A DNA stretch of 64,000 nucleotides from an uncultured Sphingomonadaceae bacterium (GTDB lineage: Bacteria > Pseudomonadota > Alphaproteobacteria > Sphingomonadales > Sphingomonadaceae), in the NCBI GenBank assembly GCA_947497455.1, contig CANMGU010000001.1, positions 62,001 through 126,000 on the forward strand, given 5' to 3'. Under the pieces are notes generated by a model, which searched no databases, was not told the origin of the DNA, and saw only the letters and a list, made by a program, of their open reading frames with translations. Of this stretch, positions 24,902-33,816 are shown one piece after another (positions within the stretch are counted from its first letter, which is position 1; the number at the start of each line of letters is the position of its first letter). A program made the position numbers and the translations under genes.

Positions 24902-25917
24902 AGGCATGGCAAATCGGACCGAGAACCGGCATTGGTGGGCTGCAGCTTGCCGATCATCCCGATCCGGAACCGGGTCCGGATGAAATTCTAGTCAAGGTCA
25001 CAGCCGCTGGTCTCAACTATCGCGATCTGATGGTGCTACGCGGCGATTATGGGACGGATTTGCCCGAAGATCGCGTACCCTTGTCCGATGGTGTCGGCGT
25101 GATCGAGGCCGTTGGTGCTGATGTTTCTGGACTGGAAGTCGGTGCGCGCGTGATGGCGCCGCATTTCGCCACATGGCTTGACGGTGCCTATAGCTTTGCT
25201 GTCTTTGGCAGGGATCTTGGGGTGACGGCTAATGGCTGGCTCGCCGAGAAAATTACTCTTCCCGCAAATGCCGCTATCGTGGTGCCGGAGAATGTCAGTG
25301 ACAACAGCGCAGCAACTTTCTCGGTTGTCGGTAGCACGGTCTGGCATGCGATGATGGCGTTTGGCGACGCCAAGCCGGGCGATCTTGTGCTCGCGCAAGG
25401 CACCGGCGGTGTATCGATTTTCACGTTACAGCTGGCCAAGGCGATGGGCATGGATTTCGCAATCACCTCGTCTAGCGAGGAAAAACTGTCACGCGCAAAA
25501 GAAATGGGCGCGGATTATGGAATCAATTATCGTGATCGATCAGACTGGGGAACGGCCTTGCTGGAAGCCACTGACGGTCGCGGCGCAGATGTGGTCGTGG
25601 ATACGCTGGGCTTTCCCGCGCTGGGCGAAACTGTAGCAGCATGCGGGGTCAATGCGCGCATCGGATCTTTGGGCGCGCTTTCTGGAACACCGCAAGATCA
25701 ATCGAGCGCCAGTCAGGGTGCGCTTATTGGTAAGAATATCGCGATCAAGGGTATCGCCTCTGGAAATCGAGAGATGCTGCAACAGGCACTGAATGTGGTG
25801 GCGCAGAATAATATCGAACTGTTGGTCGAAAGCCTGTTCGGTTTCGATGATGCGCCTGCAGCTTTCACGCATCTGGAGAGCGGCAGCCATATGGGGAAGG
25901 TTATGATTACCGTTTAA
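24898..25917 (+). CDS. Zinc-independent MDR-family alcohol dehydrogenase/quinone oxidoreductase
   Basis: 339 residues. VKVTAAGLNYRDLMVLRGDY and LSDGVGVIEAVGADVSGLEVG are the MDR substrate domain, and GDLVLAQGTGGVSIFTLQLAKAMG is the NAD(P)-binding loop. The catalytic and structural zinc cysteines are absent, placing it among quinone-oxidoreductase-like reductases. The ATG overlaps the upstream stop (ATGA). It is the last gene of the 19.5 kb operon and its 3' end overlaps the convergent gene by 11 bases. It probably reduces an enal, enone or quinone intermediate, or oxidises an alcohol for the ALDH upstream. Confidence 0.9.
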   Translation: MKAWQIGPRTGIGGLQLADHPDPEPGPDEILVKVTAAGLNYRDLMVLRGDYGTDLPEDRVPLSDGVGVIEAVGADVSGLEVGARVMAPHFATWLDGAYSFAVFGRDLGVTANGWLAEKITLPANAAIVVPENVSDNSAATFSVVGSTVWHAMMAFGDAKPGDLVLAQGTGGVSIFTLQLAKAMGMDFAITSSSEEKLSRAKEMGADYGINYRDRSDWGTALLEATDGRGADVVVDTLGFPALGETVAACGVNARIGSLGALSGTPQDQSSASQGALIGKNIAIKGIASGNREMLQQALNVVAQNNIELLVESLFGFDDAPAAFTHLESGSHMGKVMITV

Positions 25918-26635
25918 GTTCGACCAGCTCGTACCAGGTCATCATATAACCGCCGACGCCGCCCTGTACGAATATGCCATCCTCATCATCGGTAATCCAG
26001 ACATCATAGGCGGGATGCTCGCCCGCCATGCCGCCGGTTCCCGGCACAATGCTGGCATCATCAATAAATTGCAGATGTTTGCACTGGAAAGTGCCGGCAG
26101 GCACGGTGACCTCTTCCTTGCCAATATAGATCGCGCCGATCTTGACTTGTGCAATTTGTGGCGGGGTCGCCCCGCGGTGATCGGGCGAGGGGAGATAGCA
26201 ATTAAGTAAGCGCTTGGTTTCCTTGTCCCAGTCCTTGGTCGACAGCATATAGCCGTCTGAAACAATCGGATGGGTGCCAAAGCCGTCGAGCGGCAGTTCC
26301 GCCGGGACACGCTGGGACAGGCGACCGATCGAAGGGCCATAGGATTCCATCTCGATATGCGATCCGTCAAACCGCATCCAGCCAGATCCCATAAATGCAT
26401 CGCCGACAGTGAGCCGGACATGGCAGTCCATCGGCTGCTTATGCTCGTCCATGGCGTAGATGATATCGCGCATCACGGTCGGTTCAGGCTCGTAAATTTC
26501 ACAATGCGCCCGCATCGTCACTTTGCCATCGCTATGATGAGTGAACATGAAGGTTTCGAAACCGCGATTCTGTCCCTCCATTTCCGGTTTTCGCGACGTA
26601 TATTCCAGACGGCCTTCGATAATGCGATGCTTCAT
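25907..26635 (-). CDS. Conserved protein of unknown function under the TTGTCCGGACAA operator
   Basis: 242 residues from the ATG at 26633-26635, which follows GAGGAGAAAAAAGG; a longer TTG frame would start inside the operator. I do not recognise the family with confidence. It has no signal peptide. EEVTVPAGTFQCKHLQFID resembles the core of DUF3108-like lipocalin-style proteins, and many aromatic and Gly residues suggest a beta barrel (IFVQGGVGGYMMTWYELVEL at the end). It is a single leftward gene opposite a membrane-protein gene, with the 18-base palindrome between them, so it is probably induced together with the pathway. Confidence 0.65.
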   Translation of the reverse strand: MKHRIIEGRLEYTSRKPEMEGQNRGFETFMFTHHSDGKVTMRAHCEIYEPEPTVMRDIIYAMDEHKQPMDCHVRLTVGDAFMGSGWMRFDGSHIEMESYGPSIGRLSQRVPAELPLDGFGTHPIVSDGYMLSTKDWDKETKRLLNCYLPSPDHRGATPPQIAQVKIGAIYIGKEEVTVPAGTFQCKHLQFIDDASIVPGTGGMAGEHPAYDVWITDDEDGIFVQGGVGGYMMTWYELVELKR

Positions 26636-26689
26636 CCTTTTTTCTCCTCGCTTTTCTTCATGCCAGTGCATTTTTCTCTTGCCAAGAGG

Positions 26690-26707
26690 AATTTGTCCGG
26701 ACAAATT
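26690..26707. promoter_or_regulatory. AATTTGTCCGGACAAATT operator
   Basis: An 18-base perfect palindrome, identical to that at 19447-19464, in the 110-base divergent gap between the unknown gene at 25907-26635 and the membrane-protein gene at 26746. Identity over all 18 bases at two distant gaps argues for a specific regulator. Confidence 0.78.
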
Positions 26708-26745
26708 ACATATAGCTATTTACACGGTCTGGGAGGGCGTTGGTA

Positions 26746-27438
26746 ATGGAATTTCTCACGGCAAATGAATTGAGCATATTGCGTTGGATTCATATCCTGG
26801 CGATGGTTTACTGGCTGGGCGGCGAATGGGGTGTTTTCCAGACCAGCTACAATGTCACGAACCGCAATCTGTCGCTGGAAGAACGGCGCCGTCATATGGA
26901 AACGGCGTATCGGATCGACATATTGGCGCGCACCGGCATTGTTCTGTTGCTTCCGCTTGGTCTGCATATGGGCAAGCTATATGGTTTTGTGCCTTTGCTC
27001 GATGGTTCGGGAATCTGGTGGATGTGGCTGTTCTTTGCGATCTGGCTGGCGATGACCTGGACCGCCTTTATCAAGCGTGAAACCGATATCGGCGTTAAGG
27101 TGACTAAAATCGAGGAGATGCTCCGCTATCCTCTCATCGCTACCCTGTTTGTCATCACCTTCATGGCGCTGGAAGGTAGCGGACCGATTACCTCTGGGGA
27201 TGGCAATCACTGGTATCCCGCCAAAATCGGTCTTTATGCCTTTGCTCTGTGTATCGGCCTTTTCCTGCGGGTGGTCATGCGCCGCTGGACCGTGCGGTTT
27301 CGAAAGTTGGCCGAGGGGCCGGATGCAGCCGAAGAAAATGCGCTCGAACGAGAAATAGGACAAGCACGGATCGCCGCTTATATCTACTGGATCACGATTG
27401 CCGGTGTGTGCTTTCTGGGGGCCGTCAAGCCGTTCTGA
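26746..27438 (+). CDS. Multi-pass inner-membrane protein (KPF-ending family, paralogue of 38181-38867)
   Basis: 230 residues from the ATG at 26746 with GGGAGGG upstream. About six hydrophobic helices are visible: RWIHILAMVYWLGGEWGVF near the N-terminus, a helix around LARTGIVLLLPLGLH, then WWMWLFFAIWLAMTW and others. It ends WITIAGVCFLGAVKPF. The 38.2 kb paralogue shares FIHIILFVLWLGADVGVF and ends FLGNIKPF. The HI...W.G pattern resembles CopD/DUF2269-like membrane proteins with conserved His. Electron or proton transfer, or small-molecule transport, is possible. Both copies sit directly behind TTGTCCGGACAA-type sites. Confidence 0.75.
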   Translation: MEFLTANELSILRWIHILAMVYWLGGEWGVFQTSYNVTNRNLSLEERRRHMETAYRIDILARTGIVLLLPLGLHMGKLYGFVPLLDGSGIWWMWLFFAIWLAMTWTAFIKRETDIGVKVTKIEEMLRYPLIATLFVITFMALEGSGPITSGDGNHWYPAKIGLYAFALCIGLFLRVVMRRWTVRFRKLAEGPDAAEENALEREIGQARIAAYIYWITIAGVCFLGAVKPF

Positions 27439-27463
27439 TCATTGGTTTGGAGGGCATTTTTTT

Positions 27464-28000
27464 GTGCGCAAATACCGTCAATTGATCATATCGTTGGTCG
27501 CGACTTTTCTGGTTTCCGCTTCACCTGTTCAAGCGGAAACGTCGGGTACCGCCCGATTTGACCGGGCTTCGTTGATCGTCAAGGATATGGAGCAATCACT
27601 GGTTTTTTGGCGTCACGTGATGCAATTTGATCTGCTTTTCGAGCCTCGGCAGTTACCCCCGCTCGAGAACGAATATTTGGGATGGACAAAAGATGCCGTA
27701 CTAACATTTGCTCGCCTGCAATCTCCGGACGGTGCAGGCATCGGTCTCATGGAAATTAAGCAACCCGGATTTCCAGATCTGGAATTGGAAAAATACCCTA
27801 ATGCTCATGGCAGTGTGATTTTTGTGCATGTCGCAAAAGATATAGAAGCACTGCACAAACGCGCACTTGCAGCAGGAGCTGTTTTGAAACCATTGGGTTT
27901 GTCTCGCTCTGGAAGATTTAAGCAAATGTACTTGCGATCCCCAAGCGGTCATGTGTTGGAGATTTATGAGCTGCTGCCAACGGAAGCAAAGCCGAATTAG
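27464..28000 (+). CDS. Secreted or periplasmic VOC/glyoxalase-like protein
   Basis: 178 residues from a GTG at 27464 with GGAGGG nine bases upstream; an in-frame extension would overlap the previous gene. Residues 1-24 form a signal peptide (LIISLVATFLVSASPVQA). The mature part shows ASLIVKDMEQSLVFWRHVM and LRSPSGHVLEIYEL, the ends of a VOC fold with a metal-ligand-like Glu. Export is unusual, as most VOC enzymes are cytoplasmic. It follows the membrane-protein gene by 25 bases and converges with the small gene at 27997 with a 4-base overlap. Function unknown; isomerase, lyase or binding roles are all possible. Confidence 0.72.
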   Translation: MRKYRQLIISLVATFLVSASPVQAETSGTARFDRASLIVKDMEQSLVFWRHVMQFDLLFEPRQLPPLENEYLGWTKDAVLTFARLQSPDGAGIGLMEIKQPGFPDLELEKYPNAHGSVIFVHVAKDIEALHKRALAAGAVLKPLGLSRSGRFKQMYLRSPSGHVLEIYELLPTEAKPN

Positions 28001-28359
28001 ATTTCCTTCAGCTCTCGGCTGACTTCTTCGACAGGCGGTTCGGTTTGCTGCAATTCCTCCACCATCTGGTGCGGTCCGCGCATCACCCGGTAGATATATT
28101 CGCGGATCATCGCACCGCGCTCATAGGCCGCCTGTTTGTCGGGTGTGTAACGCTCAATGTCATCGCGGTTGATTGTACCCTTGGCATCGAGCAGCCGTTC
28201 GACCGTATCCATGCGTTCGCGCAGCACCGACACTTCGCCGACCACAGCCATCAGAATTGAGAGCATCCGTTCGTCCTCAGGATCGTCAAAATATTCCGGG
28301 CGCTTGCCCTTGGCCTTTTTATTGGCCGCAGCCATCCAGTCAAAAGGGGTGTCCGTCAT
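27997..28359 (-). CDS. Small coiled-coil protein, partner of the methyltransferase at 28371
   Basis: 120 residues from the ATG at 28357-28359 with GGAGG seven bases upstream. KRPEYFDDPEDERMLSIL is followed by a long charged helix (VSVLRERMDTVERLLDAKG) and REYIYRVMRGPHQM. It matches the 24620-24901 protein in the FDDP motif, the helix and the final basic-aromatic helix. Both lie directly after a methyltransferase gene, here with an 11-base gap. Likely an accessory subunit. It is the last gene of the leftward 33.6 to 28.0 kb operon. Confidence 0.75.
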   Translation of the reverse strand: MTDTPFDWMAAANKKAKGKRPEYFDDPEDERMLSILMAVVGEVSVLRERMDTVERLLDAKGTINRDDIERYTPDKQAAYERGAMIREYIYRVMRGPHQMVEELQQTEPPVEEVSRELKEI

Positions 28360-28370
28360 TCTGCAGCCTC

Positions 28371-29615
28371 CTAAATCTGGTCGGCGTTTTTCCAAGCGCC
28401 ATAAGCATGCCAATAAGCCGCGCGGCCATGATCTTCATCCTCGCCGGTTGGCGCCTCAGGGAAAATTTCCTGATCCACAACCGCGCGGACACCGGTTTCG
28501 AACAGCTCTTCGCGATCAAAGCCGGCTTTGACCATCTCCTCTTTCATATCCAGCGCATGCATGGAGGACCAGAAGGGTTCATTGTTGTTAAACGCATCCC
28601 AGTCGCGCAGAAACTGCTCAAATAATGGCATGGCATCAGAATATTCCGGCTGTTCGAGGTGAAGCATCAAGCCGTTATCAGCCAGCACCCGGTACCCCTC
28701 TGCGATGATTTTCGGTAGCGCCTTGCCGCTCGTTTCATGGAGGAACATCGTGGTCTGTACCCAGTCGAATGTTCCATTGTCCCAGCGGGAAAGATCTTCG
28801 GCATTGGCCTGAATGAAACGGATATTGGTTGCGCCGAGCGATTGCGCGCGCGCGTGGGCATAGCGCAAAATCGGTGCGGCGGTGTCGATCGCGATAAATT
28901 CGCAATCGGGAAAAGCGAGCGCTAGCGGCACGATATTATGACCGACAGTGGTGCCGATATCGAGCATCCGGCGTGGCTGCCAGCCAGGGCGTTCTTTTTT
29001 GATCCAGTCGACAAGAGCTTGACCGCCGCCGTCTGAAAGCGCTCCAAGTCCACCCGCTGTGGTCGCAAAGATACCGCAATCATAGTTGGCACCGGCCGAT
29101 ACATCTCCAGACAGTTCTTCACCATGATAGCTGCCCGGCATGCAGTGGATATCGACAGCGCTTTGGTAGCGCGGCACGTCGATTTCGGGGTTTAGCTCCA
29201 GTGTATCGCGTCCCTCATTATATTGCCGTGCCTTGGCATTGAGCTCATCAATTTGGCGCAGCACCATCGACCGGCCATTTTGCTGACGCATTTCCATCGA
29301 GTTGCGCTTGAGCGCGGACCAAAATTTGTGGAACGGATCGTCGTTCATCGCGTGACGGATTTCAAACCGGTCTTGCGGTTCCCGGCCATGTTCTTTCAGA
29401 AAAGCCGGGAGGACGCGTCTGTCATAGGTCAGCTGGTTTCCCGCGCCGAGGGAGCCCGAAAGGAATTTATTGAAATTGGCGAGGAAATCAAAGCGCGCCA
29501 CTTCGTCATGCGACGGTGTGGGGGATACGCCGTGGCGTGCCACTGCATTATAGGGTGGCGCGACGTCCAGCTTCTGGTCGGTCACCTTCTGTTCAGGCGT
29601 TGTGCTACTGCTCAT
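28371..29615 (-). CDS. SAM-dependent methyltransferase-like protein, second copy
   Basis: 414 residues. Motif I is MLDIGTTVGHNIVPLALAFP near residue 217; FIAIDTAAPILRYAHARA and FDWVQTTMFLHETSGKALP follow. The N-terminal 200 residues match the 23.4 kb copy (for example LNPEIDVPRYQSAVDIHCMP), so the whole two-domain protein is duplicated, not just the fold. The start overlaps the nitrilase-fold gene stop. Two divergent copies with their own small partners suggest two sequential or alternative methylations, or a non-methylating use of SAM. The acceptor is unknown. Confidence 0.85.
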   Translation of the reverse strand: MSSSTTPEQKVTDQKLDVAPPYNAVARHGVSPTPSHDEVARFDFLANFNKFLSGSLGAGNQLTYDRRVLPAFLKEHGREPQDRFEIRHAMNDDPFHKFWSALKRNSMEMRQQNGRSMVLRQIDELNAKARQYNEGRDTLELNPEIDVPRYQSAVDIHCMPGSYHGEELSGDVSAGANYDCGIFATTAGGLGALSDGGGQALVDWIKKERPGWQPRRMLDIGTTVGHNIVPLALAFPDCEFIAIDTAAPILRYAHARAQSLGATNIRFIQANAEDLSRWDNGTFDWVQTTMFLHETSGKALPKIIAEGYRVLADNGLMLHLEQPEYSDAMPLFEQFLRDWDAFNNNEPFWSSMHALDMKEEMVKAGFDREELFETGVRAVVDQEIFPEAPTGEDEDHGRAAYWHAYGAWKNADQI

Positions 29616-30766
29616 ATCAAGCCCTCCTTTATCATGCGCTCTATCGTTTCTTCCTGTGTGCGCAGGAAATATTCGCGATCAGGGGTTTTAAGTTCATTGA
29701 CCTCGATCAAACCATTGGCTTTTTGTACGGACAAATTACCATAAGTGGCGGCAAAAAGCTCTAGCCGCTGGCGCGCAAGGAAATTGGTCATGGCTGGTTT
29801 GCGCCGCGCCGCGCGCAAGGCACCGATATCGATATCGGCAAAAGCGGTGAAAGTCTCGCCGCTGTTTGATTCCGCCATGACCCTGCCCTTATAGTCCACG
29901 ACCATGCTGTTGCCATCGGCCGATGCGAGCGGCAGGGTCGTGTTCTCTATACCGGCGGTATTGGCAGAGACGACATAAGCCATATTTTCCTGCGCCCGCG
30001 CGCGCTTGCCAATATCCTTGGGTGTGTCGAGCGGGGAGCCGATTTCCGAAGAACTATGGACGAAAATCTCGGCACCGCGCAGCGCATGGGCGCGGGCGAT
30101 CTCGGGATAAAGTATCTCTTCTGATGCAATAGCGGCGAGATTACCGATTTCGGTCCTGGCCACAGGAAACACCCCGTCAAGGCCATAGATATCGAGATAT
30201 TTCGTCCAGACATCATGCGGCGTTGGCGCGAACATGGAATTCAGTCGGCGATAGCGCAGCACCACATCACCGGACGGCGCGACTACGAAACTGGTCTGGA
30301 AATAGATACCGGGAAAATTTGTATCCACTTCGTAGGCATTGCCGGCAATGAACATCTTCAACCGCTGCGCCATTGCGCCCAGCGCTTCATATTCCGGGCC
30401 ATCCACTTCCAGAGCTGCCTTGTCAGCAAAGTCGGGAATAGAAATGCGTCCCGGATAGCTGGTCAGCAGATATTCGGGCAGCACCGCCAGCTTGACCGGA
30501 CTGCCGGCATATTGCTGAATGAAAATCGTCGCAGAGCGGATCTTCGTCTCGATCTCACCGATCATCGCCAGCATCTGCGCGCGGGCAGTGGCCTTGTCGG
30601 GCGTTTTTTCAATCGAACGCGCGGCCAGTTGCATGGCGACGGCAGCGTAATTTTGGGTTTCGGTCATAATGTTATCTTTATCATATTTCCCGGTAGCGGC
30701 GAAAACAGGCGGTGTGACGGTGGCACAGAGTGCTGCGGCCATCATCTGTCTGCGGTCAAAATCCAT
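29612..30766 (-). CDS. Nitrilase-superfamily protein with exported N-terminus and Ser in place of catalytic Cys
   Basis: 384 residues. The N-terminus DRRQMMAAALCATVTPPVFA looks like a twin-arginine or Sec signal, although an internal start at Met34 is possible. The carbon-nitrogen hydrolase fold is clear: AVLPEYLLTSYP (Glu98), FVVAPSGDVVLRYRRLN (usual Lys replaced by Arg), EILYPEIARAHALRGAEIFV. In active enzymes the catalytic Cys lies seven residues before the PE Glu; here that position is Ser215 (IASEEILYPE). It therefore lacks the nucleophile and the Lys of the triad. It lies between the VAO-type flavoprotein and methyltransferase genes. Binding or altered chemistry is possible. Confidence 0.82.
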   Translation of the reverse strand: MDFDRRQMMAAALCATVTPPVFAATGKYDKDNIMTETQNYAAVAMQLAARSIEKTPDKATARAQMLAMIGEIETKIRSATIFIQQYAGSPVKLAVLPEYLLTSYPGRISIPDFADKAALEVDGPEYEALGAMAQRLKMFIAGNAYEVDTNFPGIYFQTSFVVAPSGDVVLRYRRLNSMFAPTPHDVWTKYLDIYGLDGVFPVARTEIGNLAAIASEEILYPEIARAHALRGAEIFVHSSSEIGSPLDTPKDIGKRARAQENMAYVVSANTAGIENTTLPLASADGNSMVVDYKGRVMAESNSGETFTAFADIDIGALRAARRKPAMTNFLARQRLELFAATYGNLSVQKANGLIEVNELKTPDREYFLRTQEETIERMIKEGLI

Positions 30767-30778
30767 CTCAGCTTCACT

Positions 30779-32329
30779 CTATAAACCGAGCGATCCCGGA
30801 TTCATAAGCCCCTTTGGATCAACGGTTTTTTTCAAATCCTGCAGCAAGTTATCTGCGGCTGGATCGAGGCTGTCGCGGTAGCGATATGTTCTCCCGATCT
30901 GCAGATGCGCTGCGCCCTGATCATGGAACAGGTCAACCAGCGCCTGTTTCAGCTTCTGGGTCAGTTCCCATGCAGCGCTATTGCTATCCAGTGCCGGTAG
31001 CTTAGCGAAATGTGCAGATTCTATTATCGCCTCATGAACCGGGTTCGATGCATCCGGCCAGTAAAGGCAGGGCTCGATAATAGCGCCGGAACCGCTGACC
31101 GCCGACACCAGGATGCCAGTGAAAATGCCATGCTGGTCCATCTCTTTATGATGCTCTTCAAACAATGCGAGGATTGCGTCATAACAAGCAACCGCCCGGC
31201 TATGCGGCAGCAAACCATGAACCGGTGCCCAGCGTTCGCCCTGCGGTCCCAACATACTGTTGAGCGGCCCGAACGGATTGGCACGGATGATCTTGGGTAT
31301 CGTGTTCTCGGTCTCCGTCGCACCATTATCCAGAGCGATTTTGCGTGCCCGTTCCAGATCATCATCCGCCGCTGCCTGTATGCGCGCCTCGGTCAGCACG
31401 TGGAGCGAGAATTTCGCCTCGTCCATAAAGTCCCGGCCCGCAGCCACAACCTTTGCGCCTTCCTTGAGCGCCCCCCAGACACTGCCCTGCTTCTTCATCA
31501 TCTGACCGAGCGCCTTGGCGTCGCTGCCTAGGCTGTCGCGTTGCATGCGAATGGCGTTCAGACTCGGGTCAAAACCGAAACATTCTGTTGACACACCCGA
31601 TCGTTCAATGGCTCCCATTGCCGCAAGAATGTCTGCATGATTTTCGAAAGTGAAGCTGGCATAGGCATGCGCTTCGGCCTCTGGGATCATCCGCAAGGTG
31701 ATCGTCGCTTTCATTCCAAGCGCACCTGTATCGGCGAGGAACAGGCCGGTCAGGTCCGGGCCATAAGGCCGTGTAAAATTCGCGCCGGTTTTCAGGATGG
31801 TACCATCAGCGAGGACGATGTCCATGGCGATACAGCTTTGCGCCGCAGTGCCATAGCGCCCCGATCCCCAGAACAGGCAATTTTGGCTCATGCCGCCGCC
31901 AATGGAGGCTTTCAGACCAGACAGCGTTCCCCAAAAGGGCGTGCGCAATCCCTTGGGCGCAAGCGTTTCATAAAGCTTTGCCCAAGTGCAGCCAGCTTCC
32001 ACCGTGACTGTCATATCGGTCTCGTTAATCTCCAGTATCCTGTCCATCGCCGCCAGATCAAAAAGCACCGCACCAGCCTTATCCGTAGTATAGCCACCGG
32101 TATAGCTCATCCCGCCACCGCGCGGGATTACTGGAATATTCTGTGTCGTTGTTGCGGCAATAGCGGCTGACAGCTCGTCGGTATTTTTCGGGCGAACAAC
32201 TGCCAACAGATCTGCACCGCGCTGATAAACATCATGGGCATAGAAATTGAGTGTATTGGCGTCGGTCAGAACTTCGACACCGGTTTCGGATATATATTCA
32301 ATAGCGGTCGGATTGGCTTTCGTGGCCAT
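30779..32329 (-). CDS. FAD-linked oxidase of the vanillyl-alcohol oxidase/GlcD family
   Basis: 516 residues. PRGGGMSYTGGYTTDKAGAV is the FAD pyrophosphate loop of the VAO/PCMH fold and TVEAGCTWAKLYETLAPKGL follows as expected. GTLSGLKASIGGGMSQN and a C-terminal FHDQGAAHLQIGRTYRY complete the pattern. Family members oxidise phenols, alcohols, lactate-like hydroxyacids or amines. The ATG overlaps the stop of the upstream MFS gene, so uptake and oxidation are coupled. No heme or covalent-FAD His assignment can be made safely. Probably an early oxidative step on the imported substrate. Confidence 0.9.
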   Translation of the reverse strand: MATKANPTAIEYISETGVEVLTDANTLNFYAHDVYQRGADLLAVVRPKNTDELSAAIAATTTQNIPVIPRGGGMSYTGGYTTDKAGAVLFDLAAMDRILEINETDMTVTVEAGCTWAKLYETLAPKGLRTPFWGTLSGLKASIGGGMSQNCLFWGSGRYGTAAQSCIAMDIVLADGTILKTGANFTRPYGPDLTGLFLADTGALGMKATITLRMIPEAEAHAYASFTFENHADILAAMGAIERSGVSTECFGFDPSLNAIRMQRDSLGSDAKALGQMMKKQGSVWGALKEGAKVVAAGRDFMDEAKFSLHVLTEARIQAAADDDLERARKIALDNGATETENTIPKIIRANPFGPLNSMLGPQGERWAPVHGLLPHSRAVACYDAILALFEEHHKEMDQHGIFTGILVSAVSGSGAIIEPCLYWPDASNPVHEAIIESAHFAKLPALDSNSAAWELTQKLKQALVDLFHDQGAAHLQIGRTYRYRDSLDPAADNLLQDLKKTVDPKGLMNPGSLGL

Positions 32330-33636
32330 CAGCTTGACTCCATTGCTAACTTATCGGTGGGGGATGGGTCGGTTTCCGGCAGACTCTCGGGATAGCGCCC
32401 GAGCAGCAGCAGCAAGCCACCGCCAATCACGAAACCGAAAATCGCCACGCTCAGGATCGGATCATAGCTACCCATATTGTCGCGCACACTCGCGTAAATG
32501 ATCGGTGACAGAGCCGAGAAAAAACCGAAGGGCATATAGAGCATGCCGTAGATTTTACCATAATTGGCCATGCCGAAATAGCGTCCGGTAAGATAGGCAA
32601 TCAAGTCGCTTTCAGCGCCGGCTGCAAAGCCGAGCAGAAATGCGGCCAGTGCGGCCAGCGGAAAGGTGATGCTGTCGCCGAGCAGAATGTAACATGAAAT
32701 GGCAGGAAGACAGAGCAGGGGGAAAGCCACAAAACCTTGCCAGAAACGGTCGAGAAGTGCGCCAGTGATGATCCGGCCCAACAATATGCCAATACCCAAA
32801 ACACCCATGACGGTGGCTGCGGTTTGGGCATCTAGTTCGCGATCGCCAAGCATCGTGGGCAAATTGATAAACGCGCCGCCAAAGGCAGTTGCAATCACGG
32901 CGATCGATAACCAGATCAGCCAGAACCGATAGTCCTTCAGCGCAACACCCAGTGTCACACCAGTCAAGTTGCCGCTGTCGCTCAATATTGCCTTGGGTCG
33001 TTCTTCCGGGCGTGGTTCGCGAAACAGGAAATAGCCTAGCGGAAGAGCGACAAATAGCGGCAGAGCAGCAACAATGGCAAACATCGCCCGCCAGCCATAG
33101 TTTTCGATGCCCCAAACAGCGAGCTTAGGAACGGTAATCGCGGCGAGACTGGTGCCTAGCAGCAATATACCAAGCGCGAGGCCGCGATTTTTGTAAAACC
33201 ATAAATTGATTGCGCGGCTCCAGCTGACCGGCGTCGAACCAATGCCGATGAGACCAACCAACACCCATAAAGCATAGTAAATATAGAGCGTGGATGTGAC
33301 CTGCGCGGTTGGCGTGAAGGAAATGGCAGCGAAAGACAGACCAAAGGCCAGCAGCGAATAAAGCGCGACTTTCCGCACGCCATATTTGTCCGCCAGCGAT
33401 CCGAAGAAAGGGGCCAGCAAAGAGGCGATAATGCCGAAAATCGTGATCGGAAATAATATTTGGGTCCGGGTCCAGCCAAATTCTTCAATCAGTGGTTCGA
33501 CCGTGAAGCCAATGACATTAAACGGTATCGGTGATGCCCCGCAAGCCACCCCAAGGACACCTGCCAGCAGGACCTTCCAGCCCATGGCAAATTCACTCCG
33601 TTCGGGATCGTTCACTGGTGGTTGTGACATACTCAT
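32329..33636 (-). CDS. Major facilitator superfamily transporter
   Basis: 435 residues with about twelve hydrophobic helices. LLAPFFGSLADKYGVRKVALYS is the loop 2-3 MFS signature (G-x-x-x-D-x-x-G-x-R/K), and INLWFYKNRGLALGILLLGTS resembles the monocarboxylate and oxalate:formate antiporter branch. That branch moves organic anions. It is the first gene of the leftward operon; a TGGTCCGGACAT site lies about 45 bases upstream of its start. It likely imports the pathway substrate or exports a product; a second MFS gene of a different branch is at 57.2 kb. Confidence 0.92.
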   Translation of the reverse strand: MSMSQPPVNDPERSEFAMGWKVLLAGVLGVACGASPIPFNVIGFTVEPLIEEFGWTRTQILFPITIFGIIASLLAPFFGSLADKYGVRKVALYSLLAFGLSFAAISFTPTAQVTSTLYIYYALWVLVGLIGIGSTPVSWSRAINLWFYKNRGLALGILLLGTSLAAITVPKLAVWGIENYGWRAMFAIVAALPLFVALPLGYFLFREPRPEERPKAILSDSGNLTGVTLGVALKDYRFWLIWLSIAVIATAFGGAFINLPTMLGDRELDAQTAATVMGVLGIGILLGRIITGALLDRFWQGFVAFPLLCLPAISCYILLGDSITFPLAALAAFLLGFAAGAESDLIAYLTGRYFGMANYGKIYGMLYMPFGFFSALSPIIYASVRDNMGSYDPILSVAIFGFVIGGGLLLLLGRYPESLPETDPSPTDKLAMESS

Positions 33637-33679
33637 TGCGCGATTGTGCCTCTCCGATGGATGACAGGCAAGATATGAT

Positions 33680-33691
33680 TGGTCCGGACAT
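33680..33691. promoter_or_regulatory. Degenerate TTGTCCGGACAA-type operator (GTCCGGAC core intact)
   Basis: TGGTCCGGACAT keeps the full eight-base GTCCGGAC core but only one conserved outer base on each side. It lies about 45 bases before the MFS start in the only gap of this leftward operon. Position supports it; sequence alone is weaker than the other sites. Confidence 0.45.
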
Positions 33692-33746
33692 GTGCGCCGA
33701 CGTGATTTGCGTGCATAGCACCCGGCCTATCGCCTGAATTTAAATA

Positions 33747-33784
33747 TTCCGCTGGCACCGGGTTTGCGCACGATGCCAGCGGAA
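33747..33784 (-). terminator. Stem-loop downstream of the TonB receptor gene
   Basis: Perfect 11-base arms TTCCGCTGGCA (33747-33757) and TGCCAGCGGAA (33774-33784) with a 16-base loop, 33 bases after the receptor stop on the minus strand. Read leftward it is followed by an A/T-rich stretch rather than a clean run of T, so it is a probable but not ideal intrinsic terminator. It also separates the receptor from the MFS operon promoter. Confidence 0.6.
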
Positions 33785-33816
33785 AAGGATATTTTGGACC
33801 TAGCTTCCTTTTGTCA

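Noticed and set aside
29719..29732. TTGTACGGACAA-like sequence inside the nitrilase-fold gene
   Set aside because: It matches the operator at 11 of 12 bases but lies within coding sequence near the gene's 3' end, far from a start. I treat it as chance or at most a weak auxiliary site.
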